A stretch of 64,000 bases of DNA from Nocardioides astragali (GTDB taxonomy: Bacteria > Actinomycetota > Actinomycetes > Propionibacteriales > Nocardioidaceae), in assembly GCF_024436375.1 (NCBI RefSeq), contig NZ_JAFMZM010000005.1, forward strand, positions 310,001 through 374,000, given 5' to 3'. The position numbers and the translations under genes were made by a program. Below are positions 1 to 9,530 of the stretch, piece by piece. Each line of letters starts with the position of its first letter. Within the stretch, counting starts at the first letter, position 1. Below the pieces are notes generated by a model, which was not told where the DNA came from, made no database searches, and saw only the letters and a program-made list of their open reading frames with translations.

Positions 1-624
1 GAGCAGGGCGAGCACACGCTCTTCGACGTGGTCGAAGGGGCCATCGAGATCGGGGTGAAGGCGATCTCGGCCTATGCCTTCTCGACAGAGAACTGGACGC
101 GCTCGCCCGACGAGGTGCGCTTCCTGATGGGCTTCAACCGCGACGTGATCCGGCGCCGGCGCGACGAGATGCACGAGCTCGGCGTACGTGTGCGCTGGGC
201 CGGTCGCGCCCCCCGGCTGTGGAAGTCCGTCATCAAGGAGCTCCAGGTCGCCGAGGAGATGACGCGGGACAACGACGTCCTCACGTTGACGATGTGCGTC
301 AACTACGGCGGGCGGGCCGAGCTCGCTGACGCGGCCCGGGCGATCGGCCGGGAGGTCGCCGCCGGCCGGCTGAACCCCGACAGGATCGACGAGCGCACCT
401 TCGCCCGCCACCTCTACGTCCCCGAGCTCCCCGACGCCGACATGGTGTGGCGCACGTCGGGGGAGCAGCGGCTGTCCAACTTCATGCTGTGGCAGGCCGC
501 CTACAGCGAGATGGTCTTCACCGACGTGCTCTGGCCCGACGTGGACCGGCGACACCTGTGGGAGGCCGTGGAGACGTACGCCCGGCGGGACCGGCGCTAC
601 GGCGGTGCGCTGCCCAACTCCTGA
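1..624 (+). CDS. uppS: Isoprenyl transferase (undecaprenyl diphosphate synthase family), 5' end outside window
   Basis: Cis-prenyltransferase that extends allylic diphosphates with isopentenyl diphosphate to make the polyprenyl carrier for cell-wall synthesis. The reading frame is open from base 1 and lacks the start and the first catalytic Asp region, so only about 207 residues of a usual 250 are present. Family signatures seen are AYAFSTENW near residue 24, the RTSGEQRLSNF block and LWQAAYSEMVFTD near the C-terminus, which carry diphosphate-binding Arg/Ser residues. It ends 10 bases before the convergent zur gene. Family identity is secure. Whether it makes short or long chains cannot be told from this part. 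Confidence 0.95.
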   Translation, partial: EQGEHTLFDVVEGAIEIGVKAISAYAFSTENWTRSPDEVRFLMGFNRDVIRRRRDEMHELGVRVRWAGRAPRLWKSVIKELQVAEEMTRDNDVLTLTMCVNYGGRAELADAARAIGREVAAGRLNPDRIDERTFARHLYVPELPDADMVWRTSGEQRLSNFMLWQAAYSEMVFTDVLWPDVDRRHLWEAVETYARRDRRYGGALPNS

Positions 625-634
625 TCACGAGGCG

Positions 635-1042
635 TCAGCGACAGGCCGGGCAGGTCCCGAAGATCTCCAGCGTGTGGCTGATCTCGGCGTAGGCGTGCTC
701 CTCGGCGATCCGGCTGGCCCAGCGCTCCACGGCCGGACCCTCGACCTCCACCGTGGCCCCACAGGTGCGGCAGACGAGGTGGTGGTGGTGCGTGTCCGAG
801 CAGCTGCGCCAGATGGCCTCGCCGTCCTCGTTGCGCAGCATGTCGACCTCGCCGGCCTCGGCGAGCGTGGAGAGGGTGCGGTAGACGGTCGCCAGGCCGA
901 CCGAGTCACCCTGCCGGGAGATGAGGTCGTGGATCTCCTGGGCACTGCGGAAGTCGTCGAACCCGGCCAGCGCTGCCGCCACCGCACGGCGCTGCCGGGT
1001 GGGCCGGACCGCCGGCCGCTGGGGCTGGTCAGTGCTCGTCAT
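635..1042 (-). CDS. zur: Fur-family zinc uptake regulator (Zur)
   Basis: Metal-responsive repressor of 135 residues. It has an N-terminal winged helix (PTRQRRAVAAAL onward) and a metal-binding C-terminal half with HHHHLVCRTCG and a final CPAC pair, which fits the structural zinc site of Fur-family proteins. The context (last gene of a znuA-znuC-znuB operon) argues for Zur over Fur. A longer in-frame ORF exists, but the ATG at 1042 begins the conserved part and overlaps the end of znuB by 14 bases, so translation is probably coupled. Being inside the operon it should control itself through the Zur-like boxes before znuA (inference). Confidence 0.9.
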   Translation of the reverse strand: MTSTDQPQRPAVRPTRQRRAVAAALAGFDDFRSAQEIHDLISRQGDSVGLATVYRTLSTLAEAGEVDMLRNEDGEAIWRSCSDTHHHHLVCRTCGATVEVEGPAVERWASRIAEEHAYAEISHTLEIFGTCPACR

Positions 1043-2033
1043 AGTGCTCTCCGTGTACGGCGTGACGGTGGCCGTCGTGGACGTAGTCGACGTGGTCGCC
1101 GTGGGGGACGGCGGGGTGGCCGCAGTCCTCACCGTGCTGGTGGGCGTGCTGGTCGGCTGAGCGGTGCGGGGCAGCGGTGACCTCGGGGAACGGTGCCATC
1201 AACCGGCTGCGGCGCCGCAGCCACACGCCCAGCGGCCACGTGGCGGTGAACATGGCGAGGGCCAGCAGCACGATCGTGGGGCCGGGGGCGACCGAGACGC
1301 GGAAGGACAGGGCGGCGCTCAGGACCAGGCCGCCGACCGAGGCGGCGCAGCCCACGGCCATCGCACCCAGCAGCGTCGTACGGAACGAACGGGCGAGCTG
1401 CTGCGAGGTCGCGACCGGCACCACCATGAGCGCCGAGACCAGCAGGAGCCCCACGGTGCGCATCGCCACTGTGATGCTGACCGCAGCGAGCACGGCGATG
1501 AGCAGGTTGTAGCCGCGCACGCGCAGGCCGGCCACCCGCGCGAAGTCCTGGTCGCTGGCCACGGCGAAGAGCTGGGGCGAGAGGCCGAGCGTCGTGAGGA
1601 GGACCACCACGGTGAGGGCCGCGGTGAACCACACGTCGGCGGACGAGATGCTGTTGAGGGAGCCGAACAGGTAGGCCTGCAGCGTGGCCGCCCCCTGGCC
1701 GGCGATGCCGGTGATGAGGACGCCCCCGGCCAGGCCGCCGTAGAACAGCAGCGCCAGTGCGACGTCGCCGTTGGTGTGGCCGCGCTCGCGGATCAGCTCC
1801 ATGAGCACCGCACCCAGGATCGCCACCGCCACGGCCGTCCAGGTCGGCGAGGTGCCGGTGAGCAGACCGAGGGCCACCCCGGTCACGGCGACGTGGCCGA
1901 TGCCGTCGCCGAGGAGGGCGAGGCGGCGCTGGACGATGAAGGTGCCGATCGCCGGCGCTGCCAGCCCGGTGAGCAGTGCGGCCACGAGGGCTCGCTGCAT
2001 GAAGTCATAGGCGAAGAGGTCGACGAAGCTCAT
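1029..2033 (-). CDS. znuB: Zinc ABC transporter permease with His-rich tail
   Basis: Integral membrane permease of the manganese/zinc ABC-3 family, 334 residues. It carries strings of hydrophobic segments and the typical LALLGDGIGHVAVTGVALG block near residue 38. The start ATG at 2033 overlaps the znuC stop as ATGA. The last 50 or so residues leave the membrane region and are packed with His, Asp and Glu (HQHGEDCGHP, HGDHVDYVHDGHRH). Such a tail is not needed for the permease fold and probably binds zinc in the cytoplasm or at the membrane face (inference). The gene overlaps zur downstream. Confidence 0.93.
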   Translation of the reverse strand: MSFVDLFAYDFMQRALVAALLTGLAAPAIGTFIVQRRLALLGDGIGHVAVTGVALGLLTGTSPTWTAVAVAILGAVLMELIRERGHTNGDVALALLFYGGLAGGVLITGIAGQGAATLQAYLFGSLNSISSADVWFTAALTVVVLLTTLGLSPQLFAVASDQDFARVAGLRVRGYNLLIAVLAAVSITVAMRTVGLLLVSALMVVPVATSQQLARSFRTTLLGAMAVGCAASVGGLVLSAALSFRVSVAPGPTIVLLALAMFTATWPLGVWLRRRSRLMAPFPEVTAAPHRSADQHAHQHGEDCGHPAVPHGDHVDYVHDGHRHAVHGEHYDEH

Positions 2034-2821
2034 GGTCGTGACCTGCGCTCCCAGTCGAAGGGGGACGACACGTGAGGCGCGTGGTCGTGCCCACCCGGCA
2101 GGTCGTGGTCGTGCGGGTGGTGGGTGTGCGAGGCGACCTCCTGCGTGAGCGGCGGACCGTCGTAGGCCACCCATCCGTCGCGCATGACGACCGTCCGGTC
2201 GATCAGCGGCATCATCGGCCCGATCTCGTGGGCCACGAGGACGATCGTCGCGCCTCGCTGCTTGAGGCGCCGCAGCGCGTCGGCGAGTGCCTGCTGGTTG
2301 GGCAGGTCGACCCCCGCGGTGGGCTCGTCGAGGACGAGGAGGTCCGGCTCGCCTGCCAGGGCCCGGGCGATGAGCACCCGTTGCTGCTGGCCGCCGGAGA
2401 GCTGGGAGACGCCGTACGACGCCCGGTCGGACAGCCCGACGACGTCGAGCGCGGACTCGATCGCCCGCCGGTCGGCCGCGCTCGTGGGCCTCAGCAGGCG
2501 GCGACGGCCCACACGCCCGGAGGCCACGACCTCGCGGACCGTGGCGGGGACGCCCCCGGTCGCCGTGGAGCGCTGCGGCACGAAGCCGAGGCGGTGCCAC
2601 GCGCTGAAGTCCTCGATGGGGGTGCCGAAGAGGCGAACCGATCCCCGCGCCAGCGGCAGCAGGCCCGTCAAGGCACGGACGAGCGTCGACTTCCCCGACC
2701 CGTTGGGGCCCAGGAGCGTCACCATGTCGCCCGCGTGGACGGTGAGGTCGACGTCGCGCAGGATCGGCCGGCCACCGATGGCGACGGAGACCTGGTCGAG
2801 GACGACGGGGAGATCGGTCAC
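2030..2821 (-). CDS. znuC: Zinc ABC transporter ATP-binding protein
   Basis: ATPase subunit of the zinc importer, 263 residues. Walker A is GPNGSGKST near residue 38, the ABC signature is LSGGQQQR, and Walker B is LLVLDEPTAG. The GTG start at 2821 overlaps the znuA stop as GTGA, and the stop overlaps the znuB start, so the genes are translationally linked. The C-terminus has a His-rich stretch (SHTHHPHDHD and GGHDHAPH), like the tail of the partner permease. Family identity is certain. Zinc as substrate follows from the binding protein, His-rich parts and the Zur gene. Confidence 0.93.
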   Translation of the reverse strand: MTDLPVVLDQVSVAIGGRPILRDVDLTVHAGDMVTLLGPNGSGKSTLVRALTGLLPLARGSVRLFGTPIEDFSAWHRLGFVPQRSTATGGVPATVREVVASGRVGRRRLLRPTSAADRRAIESALDVVGLSDRASYGVSQLSGGQQQRVLIARALAGEPDLLVLDEPTAGVDLPNQQALADALRRLKQRGATIVLVAHEIGPMMPLIDRTVVMRDGWVAYDGPPLTQEVASHTHHPHDHDLPGGHDHAPHVSSPFDWERRSRP

Positions 2822-3795
2822 GAGCAGCCGTTGGCCTGCTGGAGGGCGGTGAGGTTCTCGCTCATGAGGGAAAGGTAGTCCTCGTCGGCCGTGTCGTCCG
2901 AGAGGCCCTCGATGGGGTCCAGGACCGCGGTGGACACGCCGAGGTCGTCGGCGAGCGTCTCGGCCATCTTCGGGCTGGCCAGTCGCTCGGTGAACACGGT
3001 CGTCACGCCGTCCTCGACGATGAGCTCCTGCAGGTGGGCGAGGTCGGCGGCGGTGGCCTCGGCCTCGGGGGAGAGGCCCGCGATCGGCTCGAAGTCCAGC
3101 CCGTAGCGCGTCAGGTAGCCGAAGGCCTCGTGGCTGACGACGGTGGTGCTCCGCTCGCACGAGGCCAGGCCGTCGGTGTAGTCCTGGTCGAGGGCCTCGA
3201 GCTCGGTCCGCAGCGCCGCGGCGTTGTCGGCGTACGTCTGCGCCTCGTCGGGGTCGACCTCGGCCAGCTCGTCGGCGACGGCGTCCGCGAAGTCGGCGAC
3301 CAGCAGCGGGTCGAGCCAGAAGTGCGGGTCGAGGTCACCATGGGCGTGCTCGTCCTCCTCGGCGTGCTCCTCCTCGGTCTCGCCCTCGTGCCCCTCCTCG
3401 TCCGCGTGCGCTTCCTCGCCCTCGTGCTCGTCGGCGGGGCGCAGGTCCACGACCGCAGCTGCGTCGAGGACCGGTGCGTCGGTGCCCGCCGCGGTCTCGT
3501 CGACCGCGGGCTGGAAGCCCTCTTCCAGCACCACGAGGTCCGCCTCCTCGAGCGCGGCGGTCTGGGCGACGTCGAGGGTGAGGTCGTGCGGCTCCTGGCC
3601 CGGCTGCGTGAGGTTCTCGACCGTCCAGCCGTCGCCCGCCACCCGCTCGGTCACCCATGCCAGCGGATAGAACGACGCGACGGCCTGGCGACCATTCCCG
3701 GCGTCGGCGGCGCCCGACTGACCGCACCCGGCAAGGAGGACGGTGGCGATCAGGAGGCTGGTGGGGACGGAAAGCGAGCGAGTGGCGAGCGACAT
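2818..3795 (-). CDS. znuA: Zinc-binding lipoprotein of the ABC importer
   Basis: Cluster A-I metal-binding lipoprotein, 325 residues from the ATG at 3795. The signal peptide ends in a lipobox (LLAGC), so it is anchored outside the membrane. A long acidic His-rich loop (DEHEGEEAHADEEGHEGE and following) sits before HGDLDPHFWLDP, the usual zinc-site region, and the C-terminal lobe ends in a Cys. An in-frame GTG at 3810 is possible. I prefer the ATG because it lies where transcription should begin (see the promoter entry) and no Shine-Dalgarno sequence is present for either start. First gene of the operon. Confidence 0.93.
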   Translation of the reverse strand: MSLATRSLSVPTSLLIATVLLAGCGQSGAADAGNGRQAVASFYPLAWVTERVAGDGWTVENLTQPGQEPHDLTLDVAQTAALEEADLVVLEEGFQPAVDETAAGTDAPVLDAAAVVDLRPADEHEGEEAHADEEGHEGETEEEHAEEDEHAHGDLDPHFWLDPLLVADFADAVADELAEVDPDEAQTYADNAAALRTELEALDQDYTDGLASCERSTTVVSHEAFGYLTRYGLDFEPIAGLSPEAEATAADLAHLQELIVEDGVTTVFTERLASPKMAETLADDLGVSTAVLDPIEGLSDDTADEDYLSLMSENLTALQQANGCS

Positions 3796-3832
3796 GAGAA
3801 CGATTCTCACGACTTTTGAGAACCATTGTCAA
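3793..3832 (-). promoter_or_regulatory. znuA promoter with two overlapping Zur-like operators
   Basis: Two palindromic boxes occur: TGAGAA-CGA-TTCTCA at 3795-3809 and the looser TGAGAACCATTGTCA at 3817-3831. On the minus strand a TTGACA (3832-3827), an 18-base spacer and GAGAAT (3808-3803) form a plausible promoter that would start transcription at or next to the ATG at 3795, giving a leaderless message. The first box covers the -10 and start codon and the second covers the spacer, so zinc-loaded Zur bound here would block polymerase. The palindromes are seen; Zur binding is inferred. Confidence 0.75.
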
Positions 3833-3928
3833 ACCGAGGCGCGTCGCTGGGTAGTCCGCTGCGATTGACCGGTGCTCGAGCCCACGTCACCGGCTTTTCG
3901 CAGCGGAGTACGTCACTACGCTGGGACC

Positions 3929-4258
3929 GTGCTCGTCGTCACCCGCCTCCGCCCCCAGACACCCGACGACGCCGCGGGGGAGGCCCTGCGGCTCGGGCTC
4001 CTGAGTGCGCTCGCCATCCTGGCCGGCAAGCCCGGCTACGTCGGCGGGGAGGTCGGTCGCAACGTGGACGACCCCACCTTGTGGGTGCTGACCACGCGGT
4101 GGGAGAACGTCGGCTCCTACCGCCGCGCCCTGGGGTCCTACGAGGGCAAGATGCACATCCAGCCGCTGATGGTGCACGCCCTCGACGAGCCCAGCGCGTA
4201 CGAGGTGGTCGAGGAGGGGACCGACCTCAATGAGGCCAGGAGCCGATCGATAGGGTGA
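3929..4258 (+). CDS. ABM-fold (antibiotic biosynthesis monooxygenase-like) protein
   Basis: Small protein of 109 residues from GTG at 3929, with the pattern of a dimeric alpha/beta barrel of the ABM type: LVVTRLRP at the N-terminus, GYVGGEVGRNVDDPTLWVLTTRWENVGSYRRAL in the middle. Members act as small cofactor-free oxygenases, haem-degrading enzymes or proteins of unknown role, and nothing here decides which. A TACGCT box at 3917-3922 lies 6 bases before the GTG and no Shine-Dalgarno is present, so the message may be leaderless. It stands between the zinc operon and glyS without clear linkage to either. Confidence 0.7.
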   Translation: MLVVTRLRPQTPDDAAGEALRLGLLSALAILAGKPGYVGGEVGRNVDDPTLWVLTTRWENVGSYRRALGSYEGKMHIQPLMVHALDEPSAYEVVEEGTDLNEARSRSIG

Positions 4259-4315
4259 GCGTTCGCGCACACCGAGCCGGCAGCCAGCCGGCCCGATCCT
4301 GGAGGAATCCCCACC

Positions 4316-5716
<1,401 letters not shown>

Positions 5717-5807
5717 GCTGAGTTGTTGGCGCTCGCTCTGCTCGCGCGTGCTGGCATCCCTGACTGGATTCCACGGCGGCGGGCGTCGATCGTGCCACGA
5801 TGTCGCC

Positions 5808-6476
5808 ATGCGGCGCGCCATCCTCGTCACCACGGTCCTTGTGCTGTCGGCGTCGTCGTGCTCCGAGGCCGAGCCCGAGGAGGACCCCACTCCGACGAGC
5901 ACGCCGAGCGTCGCTGCCGTCGAGGCGACGACCACCGCCGCCGGCACCGACCTGGAGCTCGGTGACTCCGCCGTGCTCGCGTGGCAGCCGACGTCCAGCC
6001 TGACCGGCGTCCTCGAGCTCACGGTCGAGACGGTCGCCGAGCAGCGCCAGTCGGTCTTCGAGGGATGGGTGCGCGACGACGTCATGGCCGCCGCCCGTCC
6101 CTACTTCGTCACGGTGTCGCTCACCAACGCCGGCGAGTCCGACCTGGCCGGCCAGGTCGTGCCCCTCTACCTGCGCGACGACAACGGCGCGCTGGGCGCT
6201 CCCTGGACGCTCGCCGGCGACTTCACTGCCTGCCAGAGCGGCCCGTTGCCGACGCCGTTCGAGCCCGGCGCCGAGACCGAGATGTGCCTGGTCTACCTCG
6301 TGCCCGACGGTGCGCGGATCCAGGACATGGTCTTCGAGCCGACCGAGGGCTACGACCCGATCGCCTGGACCGGCGAGGTCGAGACGCCGGACAGGCGGAC
6401 GGACCAGGACCGCAATGCAGGCAAGGACAGCAAGGCAGGCAGGGGCGGCAAGGGCAGCGGCAAGAAGCGCGGGTGA
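5808..6476 (+). CDS. Putative secreted lipoprotein, acidic and Lys/Gly tailed
   Basis: 222 residues beginning MRRAILVTTVLVLSASSC, a signal peptide with a plausible lipobox (SASSC), followed by an acidic Thr/Pro linker and a beta-rich domain (residues 60-195) containing two Cys (TACQSG and EMCLVY) that may form a disulfide. The pattern of a surface Ig-like domain with text such as YFVTVSLTNAGESDLAG recalls DUF4352-type extracellular domains, but I am not sure of the family. The last 25 residues are Lys/Gly rich. Function unknown. Confidence 0.75.
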   Translation: MRRAILVTTVLVLSASSCSEAEPEEDPTPTSTPSVAAVEATTTAAGTDLELGDSAVLAWQPTSSLTGVLELTVETVAEQRQSVFEGWVRDDVMAAARPYFVTVSLTNAGESDLAGQVVPLYLRDDNGALGAPWTLAGDFTACQSGPLPTPFEPGAETEMCLVYLVPDGARIQDMVFEPTEGYDPIAWTGEVETPDRRTDQDRNAGKDSKAGRGGKGSGKKRG

Positions 6477-6477
6477 T

Positions 6478-6512
6478 TTGGGCGCGGTCGCGACGCGCTC
6501 GACAATGGGCGC
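6478..6512 (+). promoter_or_regulatory. Promoter for leaderless dusB
   Basis: TTGGGC at 6478-6483, a 17-base spacer and GACAAT at 6501-6506. The expected start of transcription is at 6513, the A of the dusB ATG. There is no Shine-Dalgarno. Spacing is ideal, but the -35 matches only loosely. Confidence 0.5.
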
Positions 6513-7652
6513 ATGACCGCCGTGCCCACCTCGCTGACCCTGGGGTCGCTGCGCGTCGACACCCCGGTGGTGCTCGCGCCGATGGCCGGGATCACCAACG
6601 CGGCCTATCGCCGCCTCTGCGCCGAGCAGGGCGCCGGCCTCTACGTCTGCGAGATGATCACCAGCCGTGGCCTCGTCGAGGGTGACGAGACGACGAGGAA
6701 GATGCTGGTCTTCGACGAGCTGGAGTCGGTGCGCTCGGTCCAGCTCTACGGCACCGACCCGATCTACATCGGCAAGGCCGTCGAGATCCTCTGCGCCGAC
6801 TACGGCGTCGCCCACGTCGACCTCAACTTCGGCTGCCCCGTGCCGAAGGTGACCCGCAAGGGCGGCGGGGGAGCGCTGCCCTGGAAGCGCGGCCTGCTCG
6901 GTGAGATCCTCACGTCCGCGGTCGCCGCCGCGACGCCGTACGACGTCCCGGTGACGATGAAGACGCGCAAGGGCCTCGACGATGACCACCTGACGTACCT
7001 CGACGCCGGCCGCATCGCCCAGGAGACCGGCGTCGCCGCGATCGCCCTGCACGGGCGCACCGTCCAGCAGGCCTACTCCGGGGAGGCCGACTGGGACGCG
7101 ATCAGCGCCCTGGTCGAGCACGTCGAGATCCCCGTCCTCGGCAACGGGGACATCTGGGAGGCCGCCGACGCGCTGCGGATGGTGGAGCAGACCGGGGCAG
7201 CCGGCGTGGTCGTCGGCCGCGGCTGCCTCGGGCGGCCGTGGCTCTTCCGCGACCTGGCTGCGGCCTTCCACGGGGAGGACGTCGCGACCCTGCCCAGCCT
7301 CGGCGAGGTCCGCAGCATGATGCGCCGGCACGCCGAGCTTCTCTCCGAGCACATGGGGGAGGAGCGGGGCTGCAAGGAGTTCCGCAAGCACGTCACCTGG
7401 TACCTCAAGGGGTTCAGCGCCGGTGGCGAGCTGCGTCACCGGCTCGCGCTGGTCGACTCCCTGGCCACCCTCGACCAGCTGCTCGAGGACCTCGATCCGC
7501 AGGAGCCGTTCCCGGCGCGCGAGCTCGGCACCCCGCGGGGCCGGCAGGGTGCACCGCGCGCGAAGGTGGTGCTGCCCGAGGGGTGGCTCGACGACACCGA
7601 TGGTCGCGGTGCGCACGTGCGCGAGGATGCCAACGAGACCACCGGCGGCTGA
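6513..7652 (+). CDS. dusB: tRNA-dihydrouridine synthase
   Basis: FMN-dependent reductase that converts uridine to dihydrouridine in tRNA D-loops. 379 residues; the TIM-barrel signature APMAGITNAAYRRL (residues about 22-35), the active-site NFGCPVPKVTRKGGG with its Cys, KTRKGLDDDH, the LHGRTVQQAYSG phosphate-binding block and GNGDIW are all present. The C-terminus adds about 40 residues after the helical tRNA-binding domain. No close downstream partner. Confidence 0.95.
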   Translation: MTAVPTSLTLGSLRVDTPVVLAPMAGITNAAYRRLCAEQGAGLYVCEMITSRGLVEGDETTRKMLVFDELESVRSVQLYGTDPIYIGKAVEILCADYGVAHVDLNFGCPVPKVTRKGGGGALPWKRGLLGEILTSAVAAATPYDVPVTMKTRKGLDDDHLTYLDAGRIAQETGVAAIALHGRTVQQAYSGEADWDAISALVEHVEIPVLGNGDIWEAADALRMVEQTGAAGVVVGRGCLGRPWLFRDLAAAFHGEDVATLPSLGEVRSMMRRHAELLSEHMGEERGCKEFRKHVTWYLKGFSAGGELRHRLALVDSLATLDQLLEDLDPQEPFPARELGTPRGRQGAPRAKVVLPEGWLDDTDGRGAHVREDANETTGG

Positions 7653-7777
7653 CCCGCGACCCTGCCAAGCCGCCCCTGACGGCGTACGCGCGAGCGGTGT
7701 CGCGTGAGCCGGAACACCCACATTTTTACTGTGGAAGATTGGGACAGGCCCATAGGGGTGTGCTTCACTCGTTGATC

Positions 7778-7850
7778 GCGTCCGGCGTGGGCACGGGATC
7801 TTCCGTGGTCCGGCGCAGTCCCCCGTCAGCAATCGCAAAGGATCAGCGCT
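7778..7850 (+). promoter_or_regulatory. Structured 5' leader of the secreted hydrolase-like gene
   Basis: The 198 bases between dusB and the next gene contain a hairpin at 7778-7816. GCG-(T)-CCGG pairs with CCGGCGC, and an inner CACGG/CCGTG stem closes on a six-base loop. After it comes CCCCCGTCAGCAATCGC, then AAAGGATC shortly before the GTG. Long structured leaders, including c-di-AMP (ydaO) riboswitches, precede many actinobacterial wall-hydrolase genes. The 3' part slightly resembles that riboswitch, but I cannot place the conserved core, so the class is unassigned. Confidence 0.35.
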
Positions 7851-8804
7851 GTGGCTCAGCATCGCCACAAGCGGGAAACCCCTGCTACCCCCCGCACCTC
7901 CCGACTCCCTCGTTCCGTCCTGGTGTCCGCACCGATCGCCGTCGTCGCGACGATGTCTGCCGTGACCATGGGCGTGCTCGCCGCAGACCCCGCGACCTCG
8001 GACAACGACCTGCTGGCCTCGTCCAGCACCAGGTCCAGCACCACGTCCAGCTCCACGTCCAGCGACGCCTCGGACCGCGCCGGCAGCGGCCGGTCGTTCG
8101 CCAACACGAGCGCACTGACCCGTCGCGGCGACTCGGTCGTGTCGCGCTCCCAGATCCGCACCGCCGCACGGGCCGAGGCCGCCGCGCGCAAGGAGATGGA
8201 GGTCGACAGGCTCGCCCGCCGGATGGCCAAGAAGGTCGACAACTCCTTGTGGACCACCGAGGCCCTCAACCTGTGGGACGGGCCGAGCGAGAAGGCCAAG
8301 AAGCTCGGCGTGATCGACGCCCTCGAGCAGGTGTCGGTCACCGGCCGCCGCCAGCTGGGTCGCGTCCAGATCGTCGTCGACGGCCAGTCCCGCTGGGTCA
8401 CCGCCGACTACCTGGTCCGCGAGAAGCCCAAGCCCGAGCCCGCCGGCCCCAGCCTGGGTGGCACCTGCTCCAACGGCTCCTCGATCGACGCCGGTCGTGC
8501 GTCGCTCTACACGATCCACGAGGTCGTCTGCGCCAACTGGCCCGAGATCACCAGCTACGGCACGTGGCGTGGCGACGGTGAGCACGGCCAGGGTCGCGCC
8601 ATCGACATCATGGTCAGTGGCGAGACCGGCTGGGCTGTCGCCGACTTCCTGCGGGCCAACTACGCCGCGCTGGGCATCGAGTACATCATCTACTCGCAGA
8701 ACATCTGGTCCGTGGAGCGTGGCGGCGAGGGCTGGCGGGGCATGTCCGACCGCGGGTCGACGACTGCCAACCACTACGACCACGTGCACGTCACGGTCTA
8801 CTGA
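7851..8804 (+). CDS. Secreted protein with SH3-like and M15/ARB_07466-type C-terminal domain
   Basis: 317 residues with a GTG start. A basic N-terminus and hydrophobic stretch (about residues 22-46) form a signal peptide or anchor, followed by a Ser/Thr-rich linker and a coiled stretch (IRTAARAEAAARKEMEVDRLARRM). An SH3-like part follows (LNLWDGPSEKAKKLGVID). The C-terminal 110 residues hold GEHGQGRAIDIMV, IEYIIYSQNIWS and ANHYDHVHVTVY, a fold related to M15 peptidases with metal-type His/Asp residues. It probably acts on or binds peptidoglycan. A paralogous domain occurs in the conjugation protein at 42327-45470. Preceded by a structured leader. Confidence 0.8.
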   Translation: MAQHRHKRETPATPRTSRLPRSVLVSAPIAVVATMSAVTMGVLAADPATSDNDLLASSSTRSSTTSSSTSSDASDRAGSGRSFANTSALTRRGDSVVSRSQIRTAARAEAAARKEMEVDRLARRMAKKVDNSLWTTEALNLWDGPSEKAKKLGVIDALEQVSVTGRRQLGRVQIVVDGQSRWVTADYLVREKPKPEPAGPSLGGTCSNGSSIDAGRASLYTIHEVVCANWPEITSYGTWRGDGEHGQGRAIDIMVSGETGWAVADFLRANYAALGIEYIIYSQNIWSVERGGEGWRGMSDRGSTTANHYDHVHVTVY

Positions 8805-8834
8805 GCACGACGGACACCACACGTCGGGCGGCTG

Positions 8835-9482
8835 CTAGGTCGTCGTCACCGGCTGACGGAGGATCGTCCGCAGCTTCGCCGGCTCCACCCTGCGAGCGTC
8901 GCTGAGGTAGATCTCGTGGTGCTTGCCGGTCATCGTCAGCCCGGCGTTCGGGATGAAGTCGTGGTGCAGCTCGGCGAGCACCTCGGCCTCGTCGTCGTAG
9001 GGCCCGACGTGGAGGGTCTGCACGCACCGGCCCTCGTCGAGCCTCGTCAGGCGGACCAGGTCGAGGCTGGCGGGTCGGGTCTTCGCGGCTGATGTGGCGA
9101 CCGCATCGTCGACCATCTCCGAGGTGATCCAGTCGGGGACCATGAGCATGGCCGTCCAGTCCCACTGCGACTTGTCCCGGGCAGCCGTGAACACGTCCAT
9201 GTCGGGCGCCCACCAGAGCGCCTCGAGCGGCGGGACGACATAGTCGAGTCCCAGCTCCCGCTTGCTGGCGAACTTGATCGCGTAGGCCACGGGGTAGAGC
9301 GCCCCGAGGGCGTCGGCGTACTCCGAAGCGGTGTTGGGGTCTCCGTGGCCGTCCACCGTCAGGTAGTGGAGGGGCGGCACGTCCAGCACGCGGAACTCGA
9401 GGTGCTTGGCACGATAGGAGTCGAGCGACTTCTTGAAGTCGACCTTCGTCGTCGTCGCCCTGCCAGCCTCGGCCCCGGTCAT
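8835..9482 (-). CDS. GyrI-like small-molecule-binding protein
   Basis: 215 residues with the GyrI-like (SRPBCC-related) pattern: KKSLDSYRAKHLEFRVLDVPPLHYLTVDGHGDP at the N-terminus, a central WWAPD block, and CVQTLHVGPYDDEAEVLAEL plus GKHHEIYLSDARRVEPAKLRTILRQP at the end. Relatives bind hydrophobic ligands as stand-alone proteins or as effector domains of regulators. No HTH is fused here. Convergent with the preceding secreted-protein gene. Ligand unknown. Confidence 0.8.
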   Translation of the reverse strand: MTGAEAGRATTTKVDFKKSLDSYRAKHLEFRVLDVPPLHYLTVDGHGDPNTASEYADALGALYPVAYAIKFASKRELGLDYVVPPLEALWWAPDMDVFTAARDKSQWDWTAMLMVPDWITSEMVDDAVATSAAKTRPASLDLVRLTRLDEGRCVQTLHVGPYDDEAEVLAELHHDFIPNAGLTMTGKHHEIYLSDARRVEPAKLRTILRQPVTTT

Positions 9483-9530
9483 GGGTCCGAGAATGCCACG
9501 GAGAGCTGACAGTGACCGCCGCGGCGTCCC

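Noticed and set aside
7653..7850. Firm call of a c-di-AMP (ydaO) riboswitch
   Set aside because: Only the 3' part and a hairpin resemble it; the conserved core could not be placed, so it is listed only as a structured leader.
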